This document shows, in pieces, positions 43,801-54,847 of a DNA stretch of 64,000 bases. A model generated the notes under the pieces. The model had not been told where the DNA came from. It did no database searches and worked only from the letters and a program-made list of their open reading frames with translations. The DNA is from Botryotinia globosa (lineage: Eukaryota > Ascomycota > Leotiomycetes > Helotiales > Sclerotiniaceae): NCBI GenBank assembly GCA_014898425.1, contig RCSZ01000003.1:1674001-1738000 (forward strand), given 5' to 3'. The position numbers and the translations under genes were made by a program. Each line of letters opens with the position of its first letter. The stretch's first letter is position 1.

Positions 43801-46800
43801 ATTAAATTCAAGTAATTAAGTGCTCACAAGGTCTTGTACTTCGGGACAAATATATTAAAATGTTAAATATAATGCAGCAATATTTTCTCCATCTCGGCGT
43901 CACGTCACATCCCGAAAAGAATAATCAATCCGAACTTCTCATCTGAGGATGAATGAGGGGTAGAATCTCGTCAGCCGTCTACTGTACTTGATCTTAGTGT
44001 CAAGATTTTCAATGCCCCCGGTCACTGCAGCACATCACGAGTGAATTTTGAAATCTAAAACCAGTCGAATTTATTACTTTCCAACCTTTCTTTACTATCC
44101 TTTGGCCCAGCCAACGTTTATCGAGTTTCCCATCTTCTCGTCTAAATCGGGGTTTCTGATGAGAACTACATTTTGGTCAATCATTCGAAACTTACAGTTG
44201 TATTGCTTGATTTCATTCTCAATCTTCTAGAGCGAGTCGTATTCCAATTCCTGATGAATCACTATTTAATGAACCAAAAACAATTCGTCAAAATCTCACA
44301 CCGTCACCTCTTTGGGCAATATTCATCATCATACGTTCCCATATGCAAGAGAACATTCTTTCGCACTATGCGGTGTCACCCACACCATATTCGTCAGCAG
44401 AATGCCCTACAGCTGGCTGGGGGCTGGATAACCTAAAGTCACTCTCTGTTAGGTTTCTGGTACCTTGTCAGTCCGAACTTACGGTTACCCAACATCTCTC
44501 CTTCGTTTTTCTCATGCTTCAATGTCAAAACTTGCGATGATTGATATGATATAATCCGTCCCTTCATCAATTCATCAGTAACCATCTCTATATCCATCAG
44601 CTCCAGTCTCCAAAACTCAATTCTTCATTAGATCCCTGTCTCTCCTCCTCCTAACCCATGTTCCCAAGCCTCGGCCCGTCATACCTTGTTCGATTTGGTA
44701 ACTCTCGCGAAAGACTAAAATCCCATTCTCTCTGCAAGAGCGCGTGAATAGCTCGAGTGGTTTGGGTGGACATATGTACGCACCAAGATATCCGTACCAC
44801 CTCCAACAAACTACCTAGGCATATTCTATTTCCTTTCAAGGGTTCATCTTGCTAGGTTTGTCACCACCAAAAGTGGGGTGCGATCAAATGTCGATTGGTG
44901 TTTATCTTCTTTCACTGATCTAAAAGGCCAATAACTACTTTTGTACGATGACATTGGTGCTACAGAGGTTGTACAAGTTATGTTGGTGGATATTTTCAGC
45001 AAATGGTGATGACTTTGTTGCTGGGAAATCTATTGAATTTATATACCTACTTTTCACATTTTATCAGAGCATGAAACATTGTCAATGATGGTATATCATT
45101 TGGATTCAGTTCGATGATTTCTGGGTTTCCGGAAAAGCAAGCCCGCGAAACCTTGCCTTGAGAGATATTAGACGATCCTTCGGGAAAAGAGGGGCTTGGG
45201 AAAGTATTAAAGTATGGCTGACGTGCCTGCGTTCCTGAATATCCGTGGCTATTTCTGGTATGACAGCTGCAGATTATTACCTGAATTTATCTTCCCTTCC
45301 AGTGTATCTTCACTCGCCTCAGGATCTTCGCTTTCGTCTGGCCGGAAAACATGCCAAGTATTAAATCTATAAGTTCACGAATGTAAATGTGGTTGCACGA
45401 GAAGGATTGGAGGAATGAAACGAGATGAGAGACGAGACGAGACGAAGCCCTTTGGAAATGAAACGAAATAAAGGATCGATCGATTTTATCTGTTTTGATG
45501 ATTGCTCAGACGTTTTGGAAATCTTTCGAAATTTTGTAATCTTACCTCTTCACTTGGTCGATTGAAATGCCGACTTTTCTTTTTCGTTTAGCTACCTACG
45601 TACGAGCTACGCAGCGTTTTGCTCGACGGATCATGAATGGGTTATGTTTTAAATTGTTTCTTTTTCTTTTCCTAATCTTTTGAAGATGCGGTGGGCTGAG
45701 ATGGAGTCGATCATTGCCTCGGGTGTAACAATTTTGGAGCAGCTGGATACCTGCATACAAAACATAAACAAGTAGGTACCAGTGACTACTGCACGTCACG
45801 TTTGATTTACACCACGTGCGACGGATACGTACTTTCTGTAAGTGACCAAGCTTTTCGAAGAAGAAGGAAGGAAGGAAGGAAGGAAGGCTGGAAGGCTGGA
45901 AGGCTGGAAAACTGGAAAACTGGAACTTTCAAAATGTTCATATTTGGTTGCTTGGGTTTTTGTTATTCGGTGGCGTGGAATTACGGTAGCGGTAGCGGTA
46001 GGACCCTCTCACGATTTGTCAGTAGCATCCCCAGATATATGGAAAAGTGCGGGGTGGAGAATGGATGGATTATTCACATGGAAGAAGGTTGCTGTAATGA
46101 TTGATGCATGCCAGCAGAAACGTCGTACGGGAACACCAAGTGCCTCATTTCTTGTGGATTGTCAAGTGATAATCGTGAATGATGAGGAGTGATGTGTGTA
46201 TGCTTCTCAAAGACTCTAGGCCAATCTGTTTGGTCTCACACATACTGATGTGGTAATAGGTGTTATGATCACGAGGAGGAATGATGGAAAAGCTTTTAAT
46301 ATCGAGTCTGGCGTGCCATCGCTCTTCTTCCGTTGAAAGCAGTAAAGTCAAGTATGAAGAACTGGGAAGATCATGATCTTCGATACTTTTTAGTTCTTGA
46401 TGAAGATATTGATAGAGGTGCAAACATCAACTCTTCTCCTTGCCTTGGTCTCGGTAGAAGTATCCTGCGTTCGCTACAATACAATCCTCGATAGCATATG
46501 TACATAGCTGTATAACAACACTCTTCATTCTTGTATTAGCTATTGCAGCAAGTGCGAAGACCTTTTCATAGATAATTTCAAGGTCTTTCAGATTCCCCTA
46601 TCTAGATTATTGTTACCATTATCTCTCTGATGGAAATGTTGCGACGAGATGAAAATCAATTCCGAATCTCCTTTTGGATGCCAGTTAGTCTTCACTGAAA
46701 TGCTTCATTCTCTTACACGTAGGATAGATATACAACATCAATCCCCAGTTGGAGCGACATTGAAGTGAAAGTTGTCGTCGGCAGGCAGTTTCTCCCAGAT

Positions 46801-47188
46801 TCAAATCAGGTGTATAGAGACGCTTCTTATGTAAGCAATGATATCATAACTCGGAGCACTCTCCCCAGCAACATCATTAATAAACTTCGATAAAGAACTA
46901 ATTCGGATCTCTGATCAATTGGTAGTAATCACTCTTTGTATTCTCAAATTGAAACTAGAAGTTTTATTAATGTCTCGTGTCTTTGATCGAATCTCTACAA
47001 TCAATTGTTCCTGGTTCAATAGTGTCAGTCATTCCAGAATCACAACGTCATGGACCTGAGACTATGTGCCTTAGTGCATATACCACTCATCAACACTTCA
47101 ACTCTAATAACTTCTCTTTTGTTTGATGATTTTCATATCTCAATTTAATCCCATTTGTACGTCAAATTTACTTGCTTGTGTAATTTGT
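40825..47188. other. gene-poor 6.4-kb region with microsatellites
   Basis: I find no gene with recognisable content on either strand. It includes a (CTCTCTCGTT)n stretch (about 40911-40950), a (GGTTGGCT)n tract near 41728-41815 and a (GGAA)n/(GGCTGGAA)n tract near 45858-45915. The left end is the promoter side of the ELL gene, the right end the leader of the DUF2237 gene. Short lineage-specific or non-coding transcripts cannot be ruled out by reading alone. Confidence 0.4.
41728..41815. repeat. (GGTTGGCT)n / (TTGCTGGC)n minisatellite
   Basis: An 8-base unit repeats about ten times, shifting from TTGGCTGG to TTGCTGGC towards the right. Confidence 0.9.
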
Positions 47189-48132
47189 ATGCATTCTGTG
47201 TCAGTAATTCGTCGACAAACCTTCCGAAGTTCAGTCCTTCCCAATCCTAAGACATATTCTACCACTAGAGTCAAAATGGCAAATGAAGGACGATCAGATA
47301 GCTTTGGAAAGGCTCACAAATCACTCAATGGTATGCCGAGATAGCTTCAAATCAGCATTCAGTAGGAAGAGACAGATTCTAACCGGAGATGAAAATTAGT
47401 ATTCAACAAGCCTCTCGGTCAATTTGCGAAAGGAACTGGGTTTTATCGAAACGGACAGTGTGATGTTGGTCCAGATGATACCGGAAATCATTCAGTTGCC
47501 GGTATGTCTCCATTATCTCCCTCGCCCTTCCTTTCATCAAGAGACACAACTAATGCATCCCAAAGCAACGTTGACAGACAGCTTCCTCGATTTCTCTGCG
47601 TCCCGTGGCAACAACCTTCGCGATGCCGGCTTGACTGGAGGAAAGAAATGGTGCCTATGTGCCAGTCGATGGAAAGAAGCAATGGAAGCAGCCAAAAGTT
47701 CTAAGGACGAAAATTTAGTACCGAAAGTTCATTTGCATGCTACTCACGAGAGAGCCTTGTAAGTCTCCTTGTTCATTCTTTTCAGCTCAATTTCGAAATC
47801 ACTGTCGCGGCGACATCCCCGTTCTCCCTTGCCAAGATAATTCCGCTGGCTTAATTTCAGATGGAAACGGAAAATGTGTGGTGGGAGATCAATTATCAAT
47901 TCAGGAGCGAAGGATTAAAGGACCACATGAGGATAAGCTAACAAAAAGCAGAGACGCAATATCACTAGAGGATCTGAAGAAATATGCAGCGGAGCCAGAA
48001 GCAGCTAATGCTAGCACAGTGCCCCAGAGTCGAAAGGGAAATAATTTGCCGGGGGGTGTTCCAACGAAAGAGAGGACGGAGCTTGCGGGGACCGATGAAA
48101 TGACTGGGAGTCGGCAGAGGGGCAACTATTAA
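47189..48132 (+). CDS. DUF2237 family protein, 205 aa
   Basis: Exons 47189-47330, 47400-47501, 47566-47758 and 47952-48132; all junctions are in phase. The conserved block FNKPLGQFAKGTGFYRNGQC, CDVGPDDTGNHSVAA, SFLDFSASRGNNLRDAGL, KKWCLCASRWKEAMEAA, VPKVHLHATHERAL and LDAISLEDLKKYAAEP is the complete DUF2237 (COG3651) domain. The two Cys in WCLC and the His residues in HLHATHE are constant in the family, but no biochemical function is known to me. Starting at 47189 gives an N-terminus MHSVSVIRRQTFRSSV, rich in Arg and Ser, which may target mitochondria; starting at the later ATG (MANEGRSD) would remove it. The last intron (47759-47951) is 193 nt and partly open. Confidence 0.88.
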
Positions 48133-49404
48133 GCTGAGGATACATATGAAGATGATGTGAGATTGTTTGGAAGGAAAAATGTGGCAGCCGGATGATCATT
48201 GCTTGTGCGGGACTGGCTCGAATTCACAAGATGATGGGCCATTACCGTTGAATTTCCCAGAGCGTGAGATTCCACAGTCTGTTTCGTCTCGGTAAAACGT
48301 ACTCTACTATTGCTCGAGATGAGCTAGTAGTTAATGAGTGTGATGATTTTCATGGTGGTATGCAAGCAACTGTATATTTATGTGAATTCCTATTGCACCA
48401 GAAAAGTTGTAATTATATAACATGACTTCTCAACTGACGTGTATGCTGGTGAAGTTTATGGACGATATTCCTGATGAGCAAGTGAACTGATCAGAGAGCA
48501 TCGGTTGAGTGGTTGACTTAGTATTAATTGGCGTGGAGAATTGTTTTCATGAACACTTACCCCCTGCCACTCAGTGAGTGTGTAGATACAAAATCTAATC
48601 TCCAACCTCATAACACTATACATCACTCCCCTCCTCTATTTGTTGTGAAGTAAACTCGCGTAAACAAGAATCTTGTTTGTTCCAAGATTACTTGTGTCCC
48701 TTACTGAATTCTAAGAATTGAGAGAAAGAGATATGGAATGATAAAGGTTGAAAGAACTTCACTTCTTTGACTTTGTGTGCAAGTCAAGTGATAAATGGGT
48801 TGAATGGTACGATTTGAATGCTGCCGCCGCATTGCGAAGCGAGAATGAATCATGCGAAATTACAAAGCTTGATGCAGCATTGCGGTGTGTTCTTCACAAA
48901 AAGGTACATCTTTCATGGTTTCCCTATGACTTTTTGTGATTCTTGGAATGACATATTCTAATGTGGAGTTCCCGGTTTTGGAGGGCGTTGTTCCACATAC
49001 CGTAGAGGATCATCGTCGTTTGGGCGCCGTGCTATATCTTTAACCATTATGTCCCGAAGATTTGAGGGTTCTAGTCTCTGGTCTGGACTGAACTCTATTG
49101 TTTGGTTCTTTGCACCCTGAAATGTTACGTGCTTTTCCTCTTTTGTGAATGTCCTTTCATGTATAAGATGAATTTACGATATATGTGATTAAGTGCATGA
49201 ACCGTGCAGGTCGATTTTCGTGATTCACTTCTCCTGCATCGGTTATCTGAATGTGTCTTTGAAATTCTAATGGCTGTTTGAATAATAAGATAAAGTAGCA
49301 TCCATTTAAACACAGCATATGGCACTTATATAGTCTGCTCTCCATCCTGAAAAAGACATCAACTTCATCTGGCATACTCTACAAGTTTGCATAAACATTT
49401 GTCA
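48133..49404. other. intergenic, no gene seen
   Basis: About 1.3 kb between two genes on the same strand. Only short open frames without recognisable features are present. Confidence 0.4.
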
Positions 49405-50548
49405 ATGCATGAAATGCCCGATACAATTACAAACTATCGCACTCAAATTCCACAGTCAGCAGATTTCCAATCTTATCAAGACACCGCAGAAGATTCCAAA
49501 AATATCAACATGCTCCAACCCGAAGAATGGGAAGGTTATGAAGAGGATGCAGGAGTAAGCAACCCCTTCCACGACGTCTACGAAGAAGATACTCAGCCAC
49601 GCCTTTACCAATCCCCAGCTAGCGGCCCTCCAGCTAGAGCACCTAGTGCCAACAGCTTCAACTACTCTGTAAAGTCTCGCTCCGACCTTGGTTGCTTACC
49701 CCCCTCTTCCCTACACTCTCCAACTCCGTCCTACAAATCTCGCGACCAACAGGCCAACACCAGTTCCACAAAAGCAGCCACCTTCTCTCATTACCCAACA
49801 AACCACATGCTCCCCCCAGCTTCCCCCTCCCCCTCTTACAAATCTGGTGATCCAATCCTCAACACTATTTCAGCTTCCACCTCCACCACAAACTCAACAA
49901 ACCGCATCATCCGCCTCCCTCCTCGTGGTGTTGCCCACTCCAACCCTGTCACCAACAGAAACTGGCTTCTAATCATGCAATCCTTCCTCTCTTATACTTT
50001 CACCAACCCCGATATTCTCGAGGAAGCACTCGAAACCCCCAAGAATGGCGTAACCTGTGTTGGAAAAAGTATGCGGATCTGTTTGGATGGCAATGAAGGA
50101 CTGGCGAAACTAGGTGAAATGGCAATTAAACTGGTGATGAGAGAACAGTTTTATTTGTTTAGTATTCCTGAAGGTATGTTTACTTTTTTTTAGTTTCTCT
50201 GTGTTGCTTTCGGCAACGTAGCGAGGGGCAGCCACGAATATACTAACTCGACTTCTCCGTACAGTACAAGCATCTCAAATACTAAGCCGTACTCTCTCCC
50301 GCACCTCGCTCTCTGCTTACCCTACTATAGCATCATGTATTCGTCCCCAGCCCAGCGTCCCAATCTCTTTCCGCAATATCATAGAGCTCGTCAAAGAAGA
50401 CACGCGAGAAGATAACACCCGTGTCATTAGCAGAGCAGTCAAGGCGGTGATTGGGGCTGTGTATTTAGATGGTGGAATTGAGAGTGCGAAGAAGATAATG
50501 GAGAATTTGCAGATGGGAATCAAAATGCCACCCGGAAGTAAGAGGTAA
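49405..50548 (+). CDS. RNase III-fold protein, catalytically degenerate
   Basis: Exons 49405-50173 and 50265-50548, joined across a 91-nt intron, give about 350 aa. The first 180 residues are low-complexity (Pro/Ser/Thr). From WLLIMQSFLSYTFTNPDILE the C-terminal half follows the RNase III domain layout, with NEGLAKLGEMAIKLV at the first catalytic motif and SRAVKAVIGAVYLDGG at the second. In active enzymes these read 'NERLEFLGD' and 'DAFEAxIGAIYLD'. Here E becomes A and D becomes E in the first motif, D becomes R and E becomes K in the second, so all four metal-binding acids are changed. It should bind or pack but not cut RNA (inference). There is no double-strand RNA-binding domain. The closest parallels may be degenerate RNase III-like ribosomal or Dicer-related proteins. 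Confidence 0.72.
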
Positions 50549-52327
50549 AATGGAAATGAGGAGAGATGCTAAGCAGATGCTCGGACGATGTACTGGATGA
50601 TATTGGTAGCTTCAGATCTATCTTATGTTTTAGTTAATTGACAGGATTTCAATTATCAACGTGCACACCGATGCGAGCTCGTTGAAGTCCAAAGTTGATG
50701 GGTGCAAATCTTTCGCACGATCACATTGTCCCCAGAATCGCCAATTTGACGAACTTTCTAATTCTGAATGACATAGCGCTGCGAGTCTCTCATTATCAAC
50801 TTACATTGTTCTGAGAAGTGTTGATGTTGTAACATATGATATTAGCTGCGAAGTTGGTAAATTGGCCTGAAATGGCAAGCTTGGTGATGTGCCAGTAGTA
50901 TTTCTTGATCGTAAAGGAATCAATAAAAATCTATATCAAGGGTTCATACGCGTTCAAGAATCGGCATCCCTAAGCGATTATTTAGTTAGATAAACTCTTA
51001 TACTCCTCTCAGCACTCTCGCAAGATTACCACCACGCTTATGTATCAGTTATATAAGCAGGCTGATAGCAACCACAACATCATATGATGACTAAGCGATG
51101 CTGCCTAAAACCTCAAAAACTCACCAATTCTAATTGAAACTGCCTAACGATACTGAAGGGGGATCAGTGCTTAGTCATTAAGAATAACTGTTTGGTGGTT
51201 ATGTTAAATATCACGCGGTTATGAGAAGATAGACATCTCCATTCTCTACAATTTCAATCGACCAATGGGCCACGTGCAGGCGTTCAGCGAGGAGCCCAGG
51301 AGGCCTCCAAGACCAACACAATAAATATTTAAACAATCTTATATTCACCCCAAGTTAAAATATAGAATTTAAATTGGTTTCTTTAGTATGCGGTCAAGAC
51401 AATGAACAAGAAGTGCGAACCTTGAAAATACCACAGGACCCAATACCTATTACTTGACACATGTCGATGACTTCAGTCCAACAATTGGAACTTAGAATAT
51501 TTTACAGTAAATTCTCCAGAACGAATCGGACGACGAATGATTAACCAACGTCACAAGTGAATGGAAAGAAATGATACGACGGCGACATTAGCTCCTTTAC
51601 ACAACCTTCTAAAAGGCATGAGCAAGGAGCAAATGCAAAGTCATACGGTTTGTTTGATTCTGATCTGCAAAGGAGTAAACTTTATTGATTGGTATCAGTC
51701 TCTACAAGAGCACTTGCTATCTAATTGACACTGACTTCATCTTCGACAACTCAAGAGCACTTGAGCTGTGCACGGACCATTTTAAGCACTCTCATAAGGA
51801 TCTGAATAAACGTCAAACGACGTTCCAAGGGGCTTACAGACTCATGGAATATAACTCGGTGGTTTCTCGCTTCTCCGAGAAGTGTACCGGTACGGGTTTA
51901 GCGGGTAGGGTCGAGGAAATCTTCCTGCATGTGCCGCAGGGGACATCTCGCCAATCAGCTTCTAGCATAATTTTCGACTCAGCACCCATAAAAGCTACAC
52001 CCCCCTCCTCATCTTGCCCACCTTCTCTTACACTCCTTCACCTACTTCCGTTTCATCGAAATTCATTTCACAGTCATCAGCAAAGTGATTCCACATACCC
52101 CGGACATTCAAACAATCTTCTGCAAATATCAACACGTGAGTATCACTTGGTGCCCTCGCTCGGCTTGATCATCGCTTGATGATTCCGTCTAGGTTCGTCA
52201 GAATACCAGCACGCTTGACACAATCCATCAACAGCTCATCACCTTGAGGTGATTCATCAAACAAACCATCTTCAATCATCAAGCAGTCATCCTTGATCAT
52301 CAATATAAAAACGATCTGGACTATAAA
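50549..52327. other. intergenic, no gene seen
   Basis: About 1.8 kb before the UBA-domain gene. An open frame at 51685-52179 starts with a non-ATG codon and shows no family features, so it was not called. Confidence 0.4.
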
Positions 52328-53330
52328 ATGTCAGGAAATACTTCTCCCGGCATCAAGAACTTACCGACGCATCATTACTTCGACTCTACTGTGTCACCAT
52401 ACAAAATGGAATGGAACACCATCCATAGAGAAGCAATGCCTATATTGACCGAATTCTCGGAAATGAATCAAAGATTGCCTGCTCCCAGACAAAAATCTGT
52501 TCAATTCGCTTCTAGAGCCATTGACGACGAATTCAACGAATTCAAGATTAATCCAAGTGATACAAGACACAATCACAATACCACCGCCCTCAATGTTACC
52601 AAGGATTCAGGGAGGAAAAAGATTCCATCAAGTTCGAAATCGTTCAAGGCAGGTTCTTCCTGCTATGACTTTGGCTCGACTCCAATGCAAGCATTCAATC
52701 GTCGCAAATTTCAGGACAAACCCATTGATCGGGAGTACCGAATGGAATTCGGAGCTCAAAATGACAGTGCCATTCAAAACCATCAATTCAAGCTTATTGC
52801 AGCCAGTACTCAACCTCAATATCCTCCCCGTGTCCCAAGTCCTCCAGTGGAGCGAGGGCCACCACCCACACCTCGGCTTATACGATTACCTACACCGGAT
52901 TTCGAGGAAAACTGCAATGATCATCTTTACTTCTGTGACTGTCTTGGGTGTTATGAAGCCGGGAGGCCCCGACGTATTTTTGAGAGGGAAAGACAGAAAG
53001 CACCGGCGTATTTGAAGATGGAAAATCAATGTAAGATAACTGTGGAAACCAAGCCAACCAGAACTGACCGAGGTAGATCAAGCAGCCACTGCCTACATAC
53101 GTAATGCGAGACCAGCCGAAAACCAGCGCGAAGACAGGAGCTTGCTGTCGTATCAACTGAAGATTTTTATGTGAGCAATTTGATACAATTGGGATACCCT
53201 CGCAATGCTGCTATCACAGCTTTGGAAGCGTGCAGATACGATTTTGAAAAGGTAAATGTTTGAACCACAGATCATCGTCCTCGCTGATTCTGGATAATAG
53301 GCGGTGACTTTCTTGAGATATAATTATTGA
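52328..53330 (+). CDS. UBA-domain protein with disordered N-terminus, ~285 aa
   Basis: Proposed exons 52328-53030, 53127-53251 and 53301-53330; the first intron (96 nt, GTAAGA donor, CCAG acceptor) removes an in-frame TAA at 53102-53104, and all phases agree. Residues 1-234 are polar and disordered, with Pro-rich LPTPDFEENCNDH and a small Cys cluster CDCLGCYEAG. The C-terminus, FYVSNLIQLGYPRNAAITAL followed by EACRYDFEKAVTFLRYNY, has the ubiquitin-associated domain pattern: a conserved (M/L)GY/F loop in the first turn and a hydrophobic third helix. It ends immediately after the UBA. It is probably an adaptor that binds ubiquitin or ubiquitin-like proteins. The family is not recognised beyond the UBA. 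Confidence 0.65.
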
Positions 53331-54181
53331 ACCCCCGTATTTGAATTTTGATCTCCTTTCTTATATCCAGTTCTTTAAAGCAAAAAGATGTTTCTGAATG
53401 GCGGTTTCGCTTCGAGAGGGCGCGTACATGGTGTACTTCGTATATTTAATTCCAATGTATATATGTATTCAATATAAGTTCGATCTCCTAGCAGTTCCAG
53501 TCGTCCTCGTGAGTAGTGGCTTGTGACTCATATGAGAGCTCTCTTTCGAGAGCAAGAAGGTTTCGCACAATCAAGCCATATCCAAAATATGCCAGGCGTA
53601 TGAAGGTAGGAAGCGACAAGGTGAAGCAGATAGTAGCATAGCTTTGAAGCAATCTCTCGTGGACGATGATGCTTTTATTCCTTATTTTCTTCGAGTGAGA
53701 ACGTGTTCCCTGCGGCATCGACTTCGAATTTTCATCCCATCTGCGGACCAATATAGGCAGCGATTTTCCATCTTCGCAAGTGTGGGAATGCGCCTTTCAG
53801 ATGATAGCGTTGTCCGTAATGTTATCATTCATTCGTCCGACCGGGTATTCGTCCATTGTATTAATCACCGAGAGAAATTTTCAAAGCAAAACAAGTCGCA
53901 TACATTTTTCGTGGAGATATTGATGAGTTAACATGTCGTTGAAGCTGACTTTAGTCAATTAAATCGCGTTGTTCCAAATATGGTTAGGTCGCATGTGTAC
54001 TTTGGGCCCGTGCATGCCCCGCCAAAAGTTTGAAGCTTCAACCCCACCTTGTCGTCAACAAGCTTGACGGCTCCCCTCCGACCTCGCTGATAAAATACTA
54101 TAAATTCTACTGTTGTACAAAAACTGTTTTGAAGAATCAACCTCGAGAACACCTTTCGGATCTTATCAATCTAATACCAAA
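53331..54181. other. intergenic, no gene seen
   Basis: About 850 bp between the UBA-domain gene and the RidA gene. I recognise no coding content. Confidence 0.4.
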
Positions 54182-54847
54182 ATGTCGGATCTTACTACAG
54201 TTTACACCAAGGACGCTGCTTTCCGTAAGCCTCTTCTGATTCCTGTGGAACTTGATTAACTTGAGAGCATTACCTCCTTTACACGCTCATCTAACAACCC
54301 TTTAGCAGCAGGACCTTACTCCCAAGCCATCAAGACCTCATCTACTATTTACTGCTCTGGACGTAAGTTTGTCTCTTATTTCAATCCCATTTCTTTTAAC
54401 CATAATATCTCATTCCACCGGGAACATTCTGTTGACCTTTCTCCTACAGAAATCCCATGCACACCTGAAGGCGAAATTCTCACCCTCGAGACCTCTAGCA
54501 TCTCTGCCATGACCGAGCTTTGCATCAAGAACTTGTCTGCTGTTCTTAAGGAAGCTGGAAGCAGTATTGAGAAGGTTGTTAAAGTCAATGTGTTCTTGAC
54601 TACCATGGACAACTTTGCGGAAATGAACGGAGTCTATGAGAAGCTCTTCAAGCACAAGCCTGCAAGAAGTGAGTTGATCTTTTCCCTTAATGGAGAGATA
54701 GGAGGATGGGAAGAAATAGATGAAGGCTTGAAATGACGTCTGAAGGATATGAATGAACATGCTAATCATATTGCTCTAGGTTGTGTTGCTGTATACCAAT
54801 TGCCCAAGGGCGTTCCGGTAGAGATCGAATGTATTGCATTGGCTTAA
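54182..54847 (+). CDS. RidA/YjgF family imine deaminase, 128 aa
   Basis: RidA proteins hydrolyse reactive enamine/imine intermediates released by PLP enzymes such as threonine dehydratase; the yeast counterparts are Hmf1 and Mmf1. Exons 54182-54224, 54306-54362, 54450-54668 and 54780-54847 are in phase. The protein reads MSDLTTVYTKDAAFPAAGPY, SQAIKTSSTIYCSGQIPCTP, then NLSAVLKEAGSSIEKVVKVN, VFLTTMDNFAEMNGVYEKLF and the C-terminal signature PARSCVAVYQLPKGVPVEIE with CIALA. The Arg that anchors the substrate carboxylate is the one in KPARS. No N-terminal extension for mitochondria is visible, so a cytosolic form (Hmf1-like) is favoured. Confidence 0.95.

Noticed and set aside
51685..52179. 164-codon plus-strand frame before the UBA-domain gene
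   Set aside because: Non-ATG start and low-complexity Ser/His content; more likely leader and promoter sequence.
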